From: Sceloporus undulatus
Lineage: Eukaryota; Chordata; Lepidosauria; Squamata; Phrynosomatidae
Assembly (NCBI RefSeq): GCF_019175285.1
Contig: NC_056525.1
Location: forward strand, 136,062,841-136,126,840
Direction: 5' to 3'
Length of the DNA: 64,000 nt
Shown: in pieces, positions 1 through 11,500 of the stretch
How the letters are laid out: each line of letters begins with the position of its first letter
How positions within the stretch are numbered: position 1 is the first letter of the stretch
Program-made: the position numbers and the translations under genes
Notes under the pieces: model-generated
Told to the model about the DNA's origin: nothing
The model's database searches: none
What the model saw: only the letters and a program-made list of their open reading frames with translations

Positions 1-27
1 TTTTAAATATACCACACGCACCTAGAG

Positions 28-115
28 AGAGCCAGCATCGAGTCCCCCCTTAGGGTCACCAATAAGTCAAAAATAGCTTGGAACGGCAACACATACACAC
101 ACACCACACACACGT
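28..115 (+). repeat. SINE 3' fragment, Bov-B-like tail
   Basis: The stretch reads like the last third of the tRNA-headed squamate SINE seen several times in this window: a 'cttagggtcacc..aagtc' block, then 'cttggaacggcaacaca' and a CA-rich tail. The tRNA-like head is missing, so this is a 5'-truncated copy. Matching is by eye against the copies at 13157 and 11603. Confidence 0.6.
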
Positions 116-282
116 CTGCTCACGCATCACAAGTTACACATGGTGTTCATGGAATGGTATTTAAGTGTCCCCCCACACTCCGCCCAGCAAAAAAACATAT
201 GTGATTAGACTTTTAAAATCATAAGCCTGGATCACTGTACACTTCCAACAAGCAGCTGTATAGAAAGCAAAGCCTACCAGTT

Positions 283-412
283 TTAGTAGGTTTGTCCTTG
301 TAGATGTGCAGAGGAGGCAAACCACTGTGAACTATCTTGCCAAGAAAACCCCATGATGGGGTTCCATAATCAGAAATGGCTTGAATGGTATACACAATGA
401 CAACAACAATGT
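283..412 (+). repeat. SINE 3' fragment, Bov-B-like tail
   Basis: A second truncated copy of the same SINE family, with 'cttgccaagaaaacccc', a GGGGTTCCATAA block and a (CAA)n-type tail near 400-410. The tRNA-related head cannot be recognised. Confidence 0.6.
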
Positions 413-2700
413 GCCGAGGACCTCAAATTAAAATCCAGCTTCATGTATTCCTATGACCATACAGTCTCCAGACAGTGATCCGGGAAGAGAATCTGAGTTT
501 TTGTGCATAATGAGCCTCTCATGATTTTGGACCTACTCTTAATAAAGCTTGCAGGACATCACAGATTGGAAGGTGTGCTCAGGTAGCATCCAGAGTATGT
601 TTAGGTATTGCATACATATTCCATATACTGTACAGTCTTAAAGAGATAGCTAAAAATATCTCTGCCAAATACCTGTGTTCCTTATAAGTTGAAAAGCATT
701 TTTTTGTCTGTAAAATTATACTTGTTCCAGGGATCAGATCAGACAATGTCAATTGTCTGTTTGTAGTAATCTAATCCTAAACATATCTAACAATCAAGTT
801 CCCCCCCACCCCCCCACTTTAGCTTTAAAAATTTAAATTTCAAGTCTCCACATTTGAGTTTGAGTTGGTAGTAAGAGCCATAACTACAGTATGCTCCCGC
901 CCTCCCCCCCAACTCTAGGGGGTTATCTCCTAATAGCACATGAATATAAACTTGCCATGGATTTGCCTATCTGTGACAGAGAGCTTAGATATTCTGAGAT
1001 ATCACACACCATTGCAAATGGCTTAGTGCTTTTGTGGAAAGAGAGAACCTGTTAGAGATCCTTTGCTGTGGAGGAGGGCATGCCACAGGCTTACCTACTT
1101 GTTAAACTGTCTGTCTGCGTTTTTTTTATTCAATTAATAGGTTTTTGCCCTGCTCTTCAGCCAGCTTTGGTGCCTGCAGATGGAAACACGTGAGGAGTAG
1201 GGTGGGTAGAAAGACAATGACAACGCACAGAGCAAGCTATGAAAAGGGGTCTGATTTTTACATTTTTATTGGGGACTGAATGTCTTGTTTAAAGGTAAGT
1301 GTGGATTGCAAAACCAACACAATCTCACTGGGTGAATCATATACAACATCATATTCTATCAGACGTTTATATGCTCTTGAAAATGTGTGTGCTGCCCAGC
1401 TGTTAAATTCCTCAGGACACCTAAACTTAAGAATACTAAAACACACAATAAAATACAAGCAGAAAAAACTGTAGTATATTACTGAACGATAAAATCCAAG
1501 CAGGACAATAAAACAGTTAAAAATTGGATATAAAATAAACTGGAAAATCTAGGCAAATACACCTGGCATTAAACACCTCCCTTGGGGGGTGCTACAATTG
1601 AGAGGCTTGATCTTTGATGAAACCCTTCTAATTTCAGTTAGCATGTCGGTAGGTATGGAGAACAGGCTCCATTTTTGTTTTTATTCTTATTTTGGAATCA
1701 CATACATTTTCATTTTTCTGTCACTACTGCTCCGGGGAAATTCAGGCTGCATCAGTAAGAAAAAAATGTCAGAGATGCATGTCTGCTATGTCTTTGATAA
1801 CCAACGTGCATTTTCATTTTCATATATGATGAGCCTATGATGAAGGCTATAATGAAGCTCTGATAGTACCCACATAGCAAAAGATTGCTCTGAATTTGCA
1901 ATATTTTGAAAACTAGGATTTTATTCAAAGACCCCCACATTATATCCGAGCTTTTTTGATGTCCATTTGCCGTCCTTTTTGTACAGGAATGTTTCCAGGT
2001 TTGTTTCAAATACAAACGAAGAAAGTTACATAACAGCACTCCGCATAGACTAGTCCTAGTCTGGTTGGAAGGCATGAGCTGAACTGGGGTTATCGCTTGT
2101 ATACTCACTTTGCTGTAGCCTGTTCATTACTAGATTAATCCCATCTGTGAAAGCTGCATTCCTTGATTAAATTCTCAGAGTTGGCACAAGTATAATAGTT
2201 TATTGGTTTGCGGAGGTGGGGAGGGAGAAGGTTAGGACTTTTTTCCCTCTTCTCGCATTTAATTGACGTGTTCAGGCAGTAGGAAAAACAGAAATGGTAG
2301 TTCTATGCTTGACATTTGCTTTTATAGCCCAGGTTTTAACAACAACCATCCTATTTCTGTTTCCAACAAGACACAGCACCCATATCTCCTGACATTTTTT
2401 CTTATTTGACTACAGCCTGAATTTCCACCAGAGCAGTAGTGACAGGAAAGAAAATAACCCATTCTCCACTAGACATTTGACAACTAATTCTGAGCATTGC
2501 TGAATGTTTCCCAGCAACTGTCAGATCCCAATATTATTAGTCTGTGATGTTTTATTCATTTATTTCCCCCCCATCCCAATACAGAGATTCAAGGTGGCTT
2601 ATCAATTATTAAAACCAACTACTGTTGGAAGTTGGAGCCTAATATCTGTTGGGACAGACTTTGCCTCACTAGTGTTGTATAGAAGCAAGAAACGGAGGCG
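413..2700. other. Repeat-poor flank, no gene seen
   Basis: No exon with credible splice sites and no recognisable protein homology was found on either strand. The open frames here are short and composition-driven. About 2555-2620 resembles the start of the interspersed repeat at 20333 ('ttcaaggtggctta'). Confidence 0.5.
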
Positions 2701-3028
2701 GTACAGATTTGGGGAAGGGGCAGCCTTCTCCCTGGATGGAGGCCGCAGCAACAACGCGGTGGCCTTGTGAGGCTCTTAAAAAGAACCTACTCCTGCGCAG
2801 GTTTTTTGTGCTTGCGGGGGTTGGCCATGACCTCCCTTGCGTGGCCTCATGACGTAATTCATGGCGCTGTGCGGCACATACGTCATCATCACTCCCCTGT
2901 GGTGATGAGGGTGAACGCAGGAATGGCACCCAGACGTGGCGGTAGGGCTCATCAGGAGCGTGTGGACTCCATACTCCCCCCAAGCCCTAAAATTGGGCCC
3001 CAGGCCGGCGCTTTGCACCAGTCTGTAC
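2701..3028. mobile_element. Candidate GC-rich non-autonomous DNA transposon
   Basis: A GC-rich, CpG-bearing island sits in AT-rich DNA. Its ends look inverted: the left starts GTACAGATTTGGGGAA and the reverse complement of the right starts GTACAGACTGGTGCAA. No clear target-site duplication was seen. No transposase is encoded, so it would be a MITE-type derivative. The open frames across it (104-120 residues on both strands) look like composition artefacts. A CpG-rich regulatory island is an alternative. Confidence 0.4.
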
Positions 3029-3984
3029 AAGACCTGAGTTATTTTCCAAATCTGGACTCTCAGTCTCAGAGGGATGCCTTCTCTAACCAAAAAAAATATA
3101 GCTATACCACCCATGAAAGCAGAAGATGAACAGGAAGGGATGGAGTGGCATTTATGGCTTTAGGTTACCAACAAACATGGTCACCTTCAGTGTTCAGCAT
3201 GGCCAGGCAGCCACTGAAGGCCCAGGCGTTCAGAGAGGCTCATTCACATCCTGTGACTGCCTGAAGAACTTTCTGGATGTTAGTATGGGAGAGACATGGC
3301 ATCTGGGGTAATCTAACAGGGCAGGCAATTGTCACAGATGACAATGGGACCTTTTTTATTTCCTATTCCAAACTGCCATCACCATTTGACAGGGAAACAC
3401 CACACCCCATCCTGTAGGAAGTGAATAATGTGGAATGATGGTAGTAGCAGCAGCAGGTGCTCAATAGTCTGGGGAACACTACTAGTCTGAGAGACATTAG
3501 TCTTCTGGCAGCAGGGGTCTTAGTCTGGCAGTCAACTAGGTTGTACAGTGGGGTTGGATTCCTGCTCCCTCTCATCCCTTTTGGGATTTTGATAGTTGGT
3601 CTTACCTCCCCCCTCTCCCAGTCTGGATTGCAAGAACTTTTAAACAAAACAGAAGGCAAATGCTTTAGGAATGCAAAACACATCCTTTCCCTTTGCAAAA
3701 GGTGTTGCCAGATTGTGAGCTGTGGCAGTTTCTCACAAAACAGGAGCAGATGGCAGAGCTGATTGAGATGCATCTATGGGTTACAGTATAAAACTAGAGC
3801 TCAGCTTTGGCTGAACTGAGCTTTCAGCTCACTGACTAGATTAATAAACTCTCAGTGAATAGGGGTTTGGGGAAAGGACTCCGTTTTAAAGAAATGAAAA
3901 TCAGAACATTTTTTCTTTAGAATAACCTGCTACCTCCATTTTCTAGGATTTTTGTAACAACATCTAGAGAAGAGGCTATGAGTC

Positions 3985-4105
3985 TTGCAGCAAAAGCAAC
4001 AGACTGGAGGGTCTTGTAGCACCTTATGTTTTAAGACTAACATATTATTATGGCATAAGGTTTTGTGGATTAGTATCCACTTTGTCAGATGAATGAAGTA
4101 TTATC
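3985..4105 (-). repeat. Penelope-like element 3' end, decayed
   Basis: On the minus strand this carries the typical order of this repeat class: a decayed hammerhead-like core, then 'cttatgcc', then 'ttagtcttaaaacataaggtg' and 'ctacaagac'. The core consensus is badly eroded (a CTGACAA-like start and AAAA in place of GAAA), so it is an old fossil fragment. Confidence 0.5.
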
Positions 4106-4951
4106 ATGACTTGGCAGGTATTCTGCATGTGGGTGTAGAAAAGTTGAGAAGCCTTCATTCTAACACTGCATAAGTTAACAAGGAGCCAGTTTGAAGACTC
4201 TAGTGAAATATTTTGACACTCACTTTTCTTTTTCCTTTTTCTATTGACTCCAAAAGTTCATCTTACCAGCTGAAGAATGCCAACGTGAAGATCTAACAGT
4301 CCAGCCCTTTGCCTCTTGCTAAACCCCTAAACCAAGTTACCAAAGTGCTCTCTCTCTTCTTCTTCTTCTCTGTGTGTATGTATGAGAGAGATGCATACCT
4401 GTGTGTCAGGATCTAGATGAGTCAGACTCTCTTTGCTTTGATCTCTGTGTGTCAAAAGTGGCAACTGCTGGGCTGCTGCTGGCAGCTGGTTGAACTGCTT
4501 CAAAGGATTGCTAGGCCTGATTAAATAGAATGCAGCTTGGCAGGCACAGATAGCAGGGCTTGCAGTATGTAATTGAACTGCAAGTGATGGATTATTCACC
4601 TTCTGTCCCCTTCAGACTGAGAGAATCACCAGGATAATAAAGCAGAAGGGGCACACTGACCTTTGGATATTTTTAGCTGTGCTCACTGGGGCAGATACAG
4701 TTACGAATACAGCCCTGCTCCTGGATGTCCTGCAGAGAAACACCAGATTGCACATTTAGCTTTATTTCTTACTCTGGTGCCTTCATATCCACGTCCTGGG
4801 AGTGCAGGCAGTCAGGGAAAGTGGGTTTGTCTGCCCTAGGATCTTTAGAGACTTTCCTATATCGACCTCTTAAATTATTTCCTCCTTTAGCTTTGCCCAT
4901 CTGAAATTACATTGTCCATTATTGGTGTAGCCAGTCATCATTTGATTGAAA

Positions 4952-5150
4952 GCCAGCATGGTGTAGTGGTTTGAGTATTGGACTAGGATTCTGAGAGATC
5001 AGCCATAGAAATCCACTGGGTGACCTAGAGTGTCATACTCTCACTACCTTAGAGAAAAGCAATGGCAAGCCTCCAATAAATAAATCTTGCCAAGAAAATC
5101 CTAGGATAGGGTCACCATAAGTCAGAATCAATACTACAATACTAACTACA
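4952..5150 (+). repeat. tRNA-headed SINE with Bov-B-like tail
   Basis: The head contains 'tggtgtagtggtttgag', an A-box-like element of tRNA promoters, and the body has 'ccactgggtgacct'. The tail has 'gggtcaccataagtcagaa'. The copy is near full length but diverged. It belongs to the same family as those at 11603, 13157, 24733 and 55222. Confidence 0.75.
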
Positions 5151-5436
5151 AATTATGCAGTTTGTACAGCTCTGAGAGCACTGTGTGCTGCAAAATAAAT
5201 ATTCTGTGGGCAGCAGCTATTCTTTTACAATCTGTCAAGAGCCTAATAAGATTTTATATAAAGGATGGTAAGGAAGAAAATATCAGCCGACTGAGCTTTG
5301 GAGACTTAGCTGGTTTCATGTTTCTGGTTTTATTTTGGTTTTACCCTTCTATTTCCAATAATAATAATATTAAAGGATGTCTTTAACTAATTTCGTAGAA
5401 TTCAGTGCTAACATTTCCAGAGCAGTTCAAAAGATA

Positions 5437-5600
5437 AAATCACAGAATCATAGACTGAAGATACCAGGAGGGCAATCGAGTCCAACCCCTGCCATGGAAT
5501 TGTGATGCTGAGAACTGGACGCAGTATTCCAAGCTGAGCTCTTTATCCATGTAGCCCAGTAGTGCTTGTCTGGCAGAGTTCCCTGGCAGAAGAAGGTCTT
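5437..5600 (-). repeat. CR1 LINE 3' end, truncated
   Basis: The plus strand reads 'cacagaatcatag..', the reverse complement of the GATTCTAT-type 3' end typical of CR1 elements. It continues with 'gagtccaacccctgccatgg' and 'gagaactggacgcagtattcc', which are familiar CR1 3' region blocks. Short and internally rearranged. Confidence 0.65.
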
Positions 5601-8049
5601 ATGAATTAATTTTGGGGTCGGTTGCCAAAAATACTGCTTTTTGGCAGATCTCTGCACAGGTTGTTTTCACATATTTCAGCACATTCTTTCAAAATATCTG
5701 AGAAAGTTCTGATTCCACATCCTCTAGTGGACTTGAGGCTTCTGATAGCATCTAATTAACTGTTGTTAGCATCTAACTAACATCAACCATTAATCACCAC
5801 TACAGTCCAGGAAAATTCCATGCAGCCTGCACAAAGCTCAGTTTTTCAATAGTAGGCATCTATTTTTATCCATTGTAGTTCTTCCACTATCTCCAGGATC
5901 CAATGGCTCCTTGGGCCAAGCAGCCATGGGATTAGTGGGTGCCTTACCAGGTCGATTGAAGCATTGTTTCTGATGTATGAAGCCTCTCTAGTACTTTTAA
6001 AAAAGAAATAGAATGGACAGACTGAGCCAAAAACACAAGCTTGATGCCAAAACAGAAGAGAACAGAGACTCATGAGAATCACAAGCAACCATAGTACGTA
6101 TAAGATTATCAAATTCTGGATTTGTTCTCTGAGTTGAAGTATACTTGTATGTGAGATTCTTAAGCAGAAACATTGAACAGCAACTGTAATGACTACTGGA
6201 ATTCCCAGGCAGTTATATGGTTTATGTGTCAGACTGTATATACCAAGGACTCTGTATGTCAAAGGCTGAATCCATCAAAACACAAAACACATGCCTTGAC
6301 TGCCAGGTAGCCATTAAAGCTGCGTAGTGCAATATTCAAAGCAACAAGAGTAACCCAAGAGTACTTTGATTAGCTGGGATAGTATTTAACCAATTTTGAA
6401 TGGGGAAAATGCCCCAAACTTACAGGCTGTGGATCTCATTCTCTCTCCCTCCTTTCTTCTCTTTCTAGTCACAACCTCCATAGATTTTTTGTTGGTTAGA
6501 AAAATACTGAGAGATGGTTCATGCACCTTTGTATAATTAAGTCTGGCTCTGAGACACTGCAACCAGATGGAGGGGAGGTGTTTTTCCTCCATGTATGTTT
6601 TGATCACACAAGTTGTACTTTCCAGAATTCTCTCTTATCCTCAGCCTGATAGAGTATCTTTTGTTCTTATTAGTCTGAGAAGTAGTACAAAAGCAAGCAG
6701 ATAATTGCTGATAACAAAAAAAAAATCACTGAGGGTATATTTAATTTATTAATTATGGGTGAACTCAGTGCTTGCCTTCTTCTTTGGGAAGGAGTAGGGG
6801 AGTTTGAAGATACTGATATAGCTCTCAGTAGCATCCCAGGGCATTATATCATTAGAACTTTGAGTTCAGAACTGCCCATGAGAATTTAGTTCATGTTTTG
6901 TTTGCCAAATCTAATACTGGAATTGCAGGCTTTTGCTAATTTTCTTACATATTGCCATATGGGTATAGATTTAATCTGTTTACAATGGTAAGATGAAGTT
7001 GGAACATTCTGTTGTGTAATACTCTTTTGCCGATTCCTTTACTCGCCTTGGGAGGGGAAGGCTGTAAGCAAAAGCCAACTTCTGGTCACTTCCAGATCTT
7101 ATTTTTCTAGCAAAATTGTCAAAATGGGATGTCGCTTCACTCTTCACAATTGCCAGCTCTGCTTTAATTAAAAGCTCATTTCCTTCTTACTGCTTCCTGT
7201 TCAGAAGGGACACAGCTTTGGTGAATCACCCCATAATTATTATTCCTTGGGTTGGCCAGGGTTCTTAATACTGTAATGGTTTCTTCTCATTTTTCTTTTT
7301 TAAGGGGCAGAATACCAGTGTCATTATAGAAGGAAAAGAAAAGTGAAAAGAAGTCAGGAATAAAAATGTCTCAGCGGTTACTAACCAATCACATCAATAA
7401 TTTGGTGCTACACTGAATAAAAAGTAATTAGAGATAGAAAGTGCAAGTAAGGGTTTTCTAATTAAAGTTATAGATCTTTGCTGAATGAGATCTACTTTAT
7501 CTCTAGGCCACTGGGACATTTTTGTCCCTCCCAAAGTCACATTTTCTTCCTGAACTCACAAAGAACTAGAACTTCAAGGGAGGAATTGTATGGCATTGTC
7601 ACCTGAAGAGTTGTTAAAAAATGCCCAGATTTCAGCCATGCCATTTTTTTCCTCAGACAAAAAAATTATATACATGTTCATTTGCAATTGATTGAATGGG
7701 TCTACTCTAATTGAGACTAGTTCTTGATTAACTGAATAAGACAACTAAAGATAACATTGTTTAGAAGGGGTGGAAAAGAATTCCATGAAGATTAGGCAAC
7801 ATCTTAACTGCAGTAGTACAGGCTAGTATACATAAAATCTGGCTTTAACCATACCTACCGTTTACCTACTGTTCCCAGTAGCCTAAGCATGTAGGCCAAA
7901 CTAAAATCAAAATCAATAAAGTTGTTCAGGTTAAATATTTGGATTTTCTCCCCATTAGTTATTAAAATAGTTGGGTATGTAAGGTATTTAAAACAATGGT
8001 ACAGTTTCTCCAGAAACAAAGTAGGTGCCATATTATTAGGAATCTTATG
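5601..8049. other. Flanking sequence, no gene seen
   Basis: AT-rich sequence with no recognised exon, tRNA or mobile element on either strand. The missing first coding exon of APBB3 was searched for here by eye, as a short ATG exon ending in a phase-1 donor and encoding something like MLGKDYMLAIILVNC, and was not found. Confidence 0.45.
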
Positions 8050-8290
8050 GATAGAAGGAAACACTAATCAAACCTACGACCCGAGAACCTCGCTGCCACT
8101 GTCCATGCATGTCCAGGCCTCAGCAGTCGAACCTCTGGTTTAAAGGGTGTGCCAGTTCTGTGCACGCTGCGCTCCACCATAAAAATCCATTGCACAGGCT
8201 CGAAGGATACATCTGACGTCATCAACGCGCTTGTAGAAAGCACGGATGAGTCCTTCCTGAATCTTCGTTCGCGAAGTGAAACCAAGAAGA
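8050..8290. promoter_or_regulatory. GC-rich segment with CRE palindrome upstream of APBB3 exon
   Basis: This block is richer in G, C and CpG than its surroundings and contains a perfect CRE palindrome TGACGTCA at 8214-8221, about 180 bases before the WW-domain exon of APBB3. It could be an internal promoter or enhancer. It could equally be a GC-rich transposon remnant like those at 2701 and 60250. No TATA box or transcription start can be assigned from sequence alone. Confidence 0.3.
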
Positions 8291-8400
8291 GGAAGAAGAA
8301 TGGATAGAAGTGATGTCTTAAAGAAAGGAAAATAGAGTTTTTCTTCAGTGTTTGTAATGCACCTATATTTCCCCTCATTTTATGTATCTTCTCTCCTTAG

Positions 8401-8579
8401 ATAATCTTTGGAATGACCAGAATCTGGAAGCAGATCTTGATCTTCCCCCAGGATGGAGGAAAATCCACGACTCCTCAGGGACCTACTATTGGCATGTGCC
8501 CACAGGCATGACCCAGTGGCAACACCCATCCTGCACTTCTGATCAGGGACAGAGTGTGGAAGCAGCTTTACCAGAAACG
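8401..8579 (+). CDS. APBB3: APBB3 exon encoding the WW domain
   Basis: The acceptor is 'cttctctccttag' ending at 8400; the donor begins gtatca after 8579. The exon encodes (D)[18 protein letters not shown] and the rest of a WW domain, with both signature tryptophans (PPGW and TQWQHP) and the central YYW. WW domains bind proline-rich ligands. The donor is weak but it is the only one that keeps phase 0 into the 10306 exon. Confidence 0.93.
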
Positions 8580-11500
8580 GTATCAATATTCTACAGCCTT
8601 TTGTAAATGAATAATGCTTTCCATGGACTCAGTAAAATCAACAGTCCAGGGCTTGCTTTCTCCCTTAAATGATATCATTTAATGATGTCAACACAGCTTC
8701 AGCCACTGGGATTTAAAAATCTTAACACAATATATAACACAATAAATAAATGCAAACTCATACCTCTTTGGCAATGGCAGAGCCTTGTAATTAGAAATAA
8801 TGGGATAGCAACTGTGGACTCAGCCTTACCCACCAACTTTTGCAGCACAAAAGCTTCTGCATAAGTTCTTGGCATTCCTGGGCAAGAGAAATACTTGATT
8901 TTCAAAGCTGAACGTGAAGACTAATATTCAGAAGGCATGGTGGAGGTATTAACTCATCCACTTGTTTGGGCAAACTATCGTGTGAAGCATCATTGCTATA
9001 GTTCCTGTGGCATTTCAGCTATAAATTACCATATCAGAAAGACTTTAATGCATACTAAATATATTTAATTGGGTGGGTTTCAGTAAGTTACATATGTTTA
9101 GGGTTATATCAGGCAGCATGAGAATAGGGTCTGTCTTCTAAGGCTGAGTGGGCAACCACTGAGGGGTGGGGGGAGTATTCCTCCCTTGGGCTTCAAGGCT
9201 GCTCCCAAAGCAACTAGAAATGATACAATGTCACACCCAGTTCTGAGAATTAGATGAAATACAGCCAGCTCTCTATCAGGGGCAAAGGAAACTTGAATTG
9301 CTACTTGGCAACGGGCACTGTTTTATTTCCCCCCAAGAGTTCCATTAGACTTCAGACTCGGTATGGGGTTGGTATGGGGTCTGTGTGCAGTGTGTCAGAT
9401 ACTGTATTAATCTGAGGCCTGATCCAACAGATTTGCAAATGGCCAAGGCTAGCATAAGCTGCTGCTATAAAAGAAGACTTTAGGGATGGTTAAGGGATAC
9501 ATCCTTCTATTTACCCTGGAGAGCCCCAAGTGTCAGGGGAATGTTCCTTAGAGACTCCTGTTTCCTCAAACTCCCTAATTTGGAAGGGACCACCTTTGTC
9601 TAGGTAAGCTAGTGCTTTTAAAGCATTGCCTAAAGAGCTAACTGAAGGCCTCCTCTTTTTTCTGTGGTCAACAAATGGTGTTGGGATGCAGGGGCAGGGG
9701 GAGTAAACTGCCTTCCTAGCTCTCCTTATCTCTGAAATGCTCACCTGGAGGCTGACTAATTCATTTGCTCAAATGCTATGTTATGGCCATCCCATATGGA
9801 GTAATATGCACCCTCTATGACCAAGAGAAACTGTCCTGATGTCCCATTAACAGTTTATAAACTCCTGTGTGTTTCCGCTACTTATGGTAAAACAGCTCTG
9901 TTGTCTTTGAGTGTGCTGCCATTCCAAAGTGCTACTCAAGCGATGATACTTCCACACTCTCCTGAGATGTTTTTCAGCATGCTATCTTGCCCTTGGAATT
10001 ATTGCTAGTGGCTGCCTCTAAATCTATGTACTTCATAGCTCTTTTGCTGGCACGCATAGTGTGGAAAAGAAACATTTTTAACCTCTGTGGCCTATATATC
10101 TCATTGTCTCTTATGCTGGGACTAGTTGTGTGCACTGGTTGGAGAAGGGGAATCAACCTTTGTCTGTGAGCATCAGGAGAACAACAATTCCCCCAATCTC
10201 TACCGATTCATGCGGAGTGTTTTAAATGTGCATTGTTATTATCCCTGCTGTGTTAGCTTCCTGACTGAAACAACTCTCACAAGCTGCTTCTCTGTCCTTA
10301 TTCAGAATTCTCAGACTGCTACAATGAGACATGTGTCCAGGGAGCGACCCATCCCAAGCCCCATGGCATCACTGCCCAGAAGAAGGTAGGGTTCTCTGCA
10401 AGGGACATGACACAAAGCCTGGCATGTCTAATTTTATATAACTTAAAAGTTACATAAGCCCTGGGGCCTGTCATGTTTTTCTATGGTGATAAATAAGAAA
10501 GAGCTATGCAAATACAGATAAAAGCAGTTTTGTTCCTACTTGACAAATTTTTTTAGTTGTAAAGATATTTTGAGAAATGTTGTCCTGCTTCTGTACCCTC
10601 TTGTTTCCTGCTGTCTTCACAACACAAATTCTGTGAGAAAGTAGAAAACATTTTAGAAATATATGCAAGTTTCATCCATACTATCATTGTATAGAATATT
10701 TACAAATCAGTTCCCATTTTATAATAGGAAAAATATAATTTATTCAGTTTAAAATAAGCACAACAATATTACTGTTACAAGGCACCACAAGATCAGGTTT
10801 ATAAAACTGAATCAGTTAATGGTTGAGAAATGCCAGGGTGATCAAGTGAAATTTTAATAAATGTCGAAAGTTTCTGACAACAAGTGCTCAATGTACTGCA
10901 GAAGGCAGGTCATCTCTAAAGATGGGAATCATTGCAGAGAAGCTTTGAGTTCTGCTGCCTAGTTGGAAGCCTGCAGAATGTGGCATGAAGAACAAGACCT
11001 CCCTCTGAAGATGATAGTAGGCCTAATAAGTCTTCATGGTTACAGTAGGTCCATTTTTGGCTATGTCAAATGGGAATCACTATAGATTAAACTTGATGAT
11101 GTGCCAGAAAGCTGAGACACTAGCAAGATCCACAGTTGCCATTCTGTTTTTTCCTGGGATTCGGTGTGTGGATAAACAGAATCTCCACATTCCTGCTGTG
11201 TTTGTTTTCCTGTTACAGCACGTCATTGACCTGGCATGGAGAAGAGCATCATCAAACCATCAAGGAGCCTGGTTCCAAGGTACAGTCAGCCAATGTGGCA
11301 AAAATGGAGAGCACTTATTTTAGAAACTTGGAGAAGCAGGAGCGGTGGAGTGGGGAAGATGAATTCAGCATAGGTAGGACCATTTCAGGGAGGCAGCTAT
11401 AGAAGATTGCTCCCTGTGAATGCCCTGTGTAAATGCCAGGCTTTTCTTTAGAAGGTTGGAAATTCTCTCCCCGTAGGACTTGTAATGCAATGCTATGTTT

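Noticed and set aside
1752-2108. 118-residue minus-strand open frame upstream of APBB3
   Set aside because: No homology recognised, no splice or promoter context, and AT-rich composition like its surroundings.
1-8400. SLC35A4 as the next gene beyond APBB3, as in human
   Set aside because: No transporter-like exon or membrane-segment-rich frame is visible on either strand in this window.
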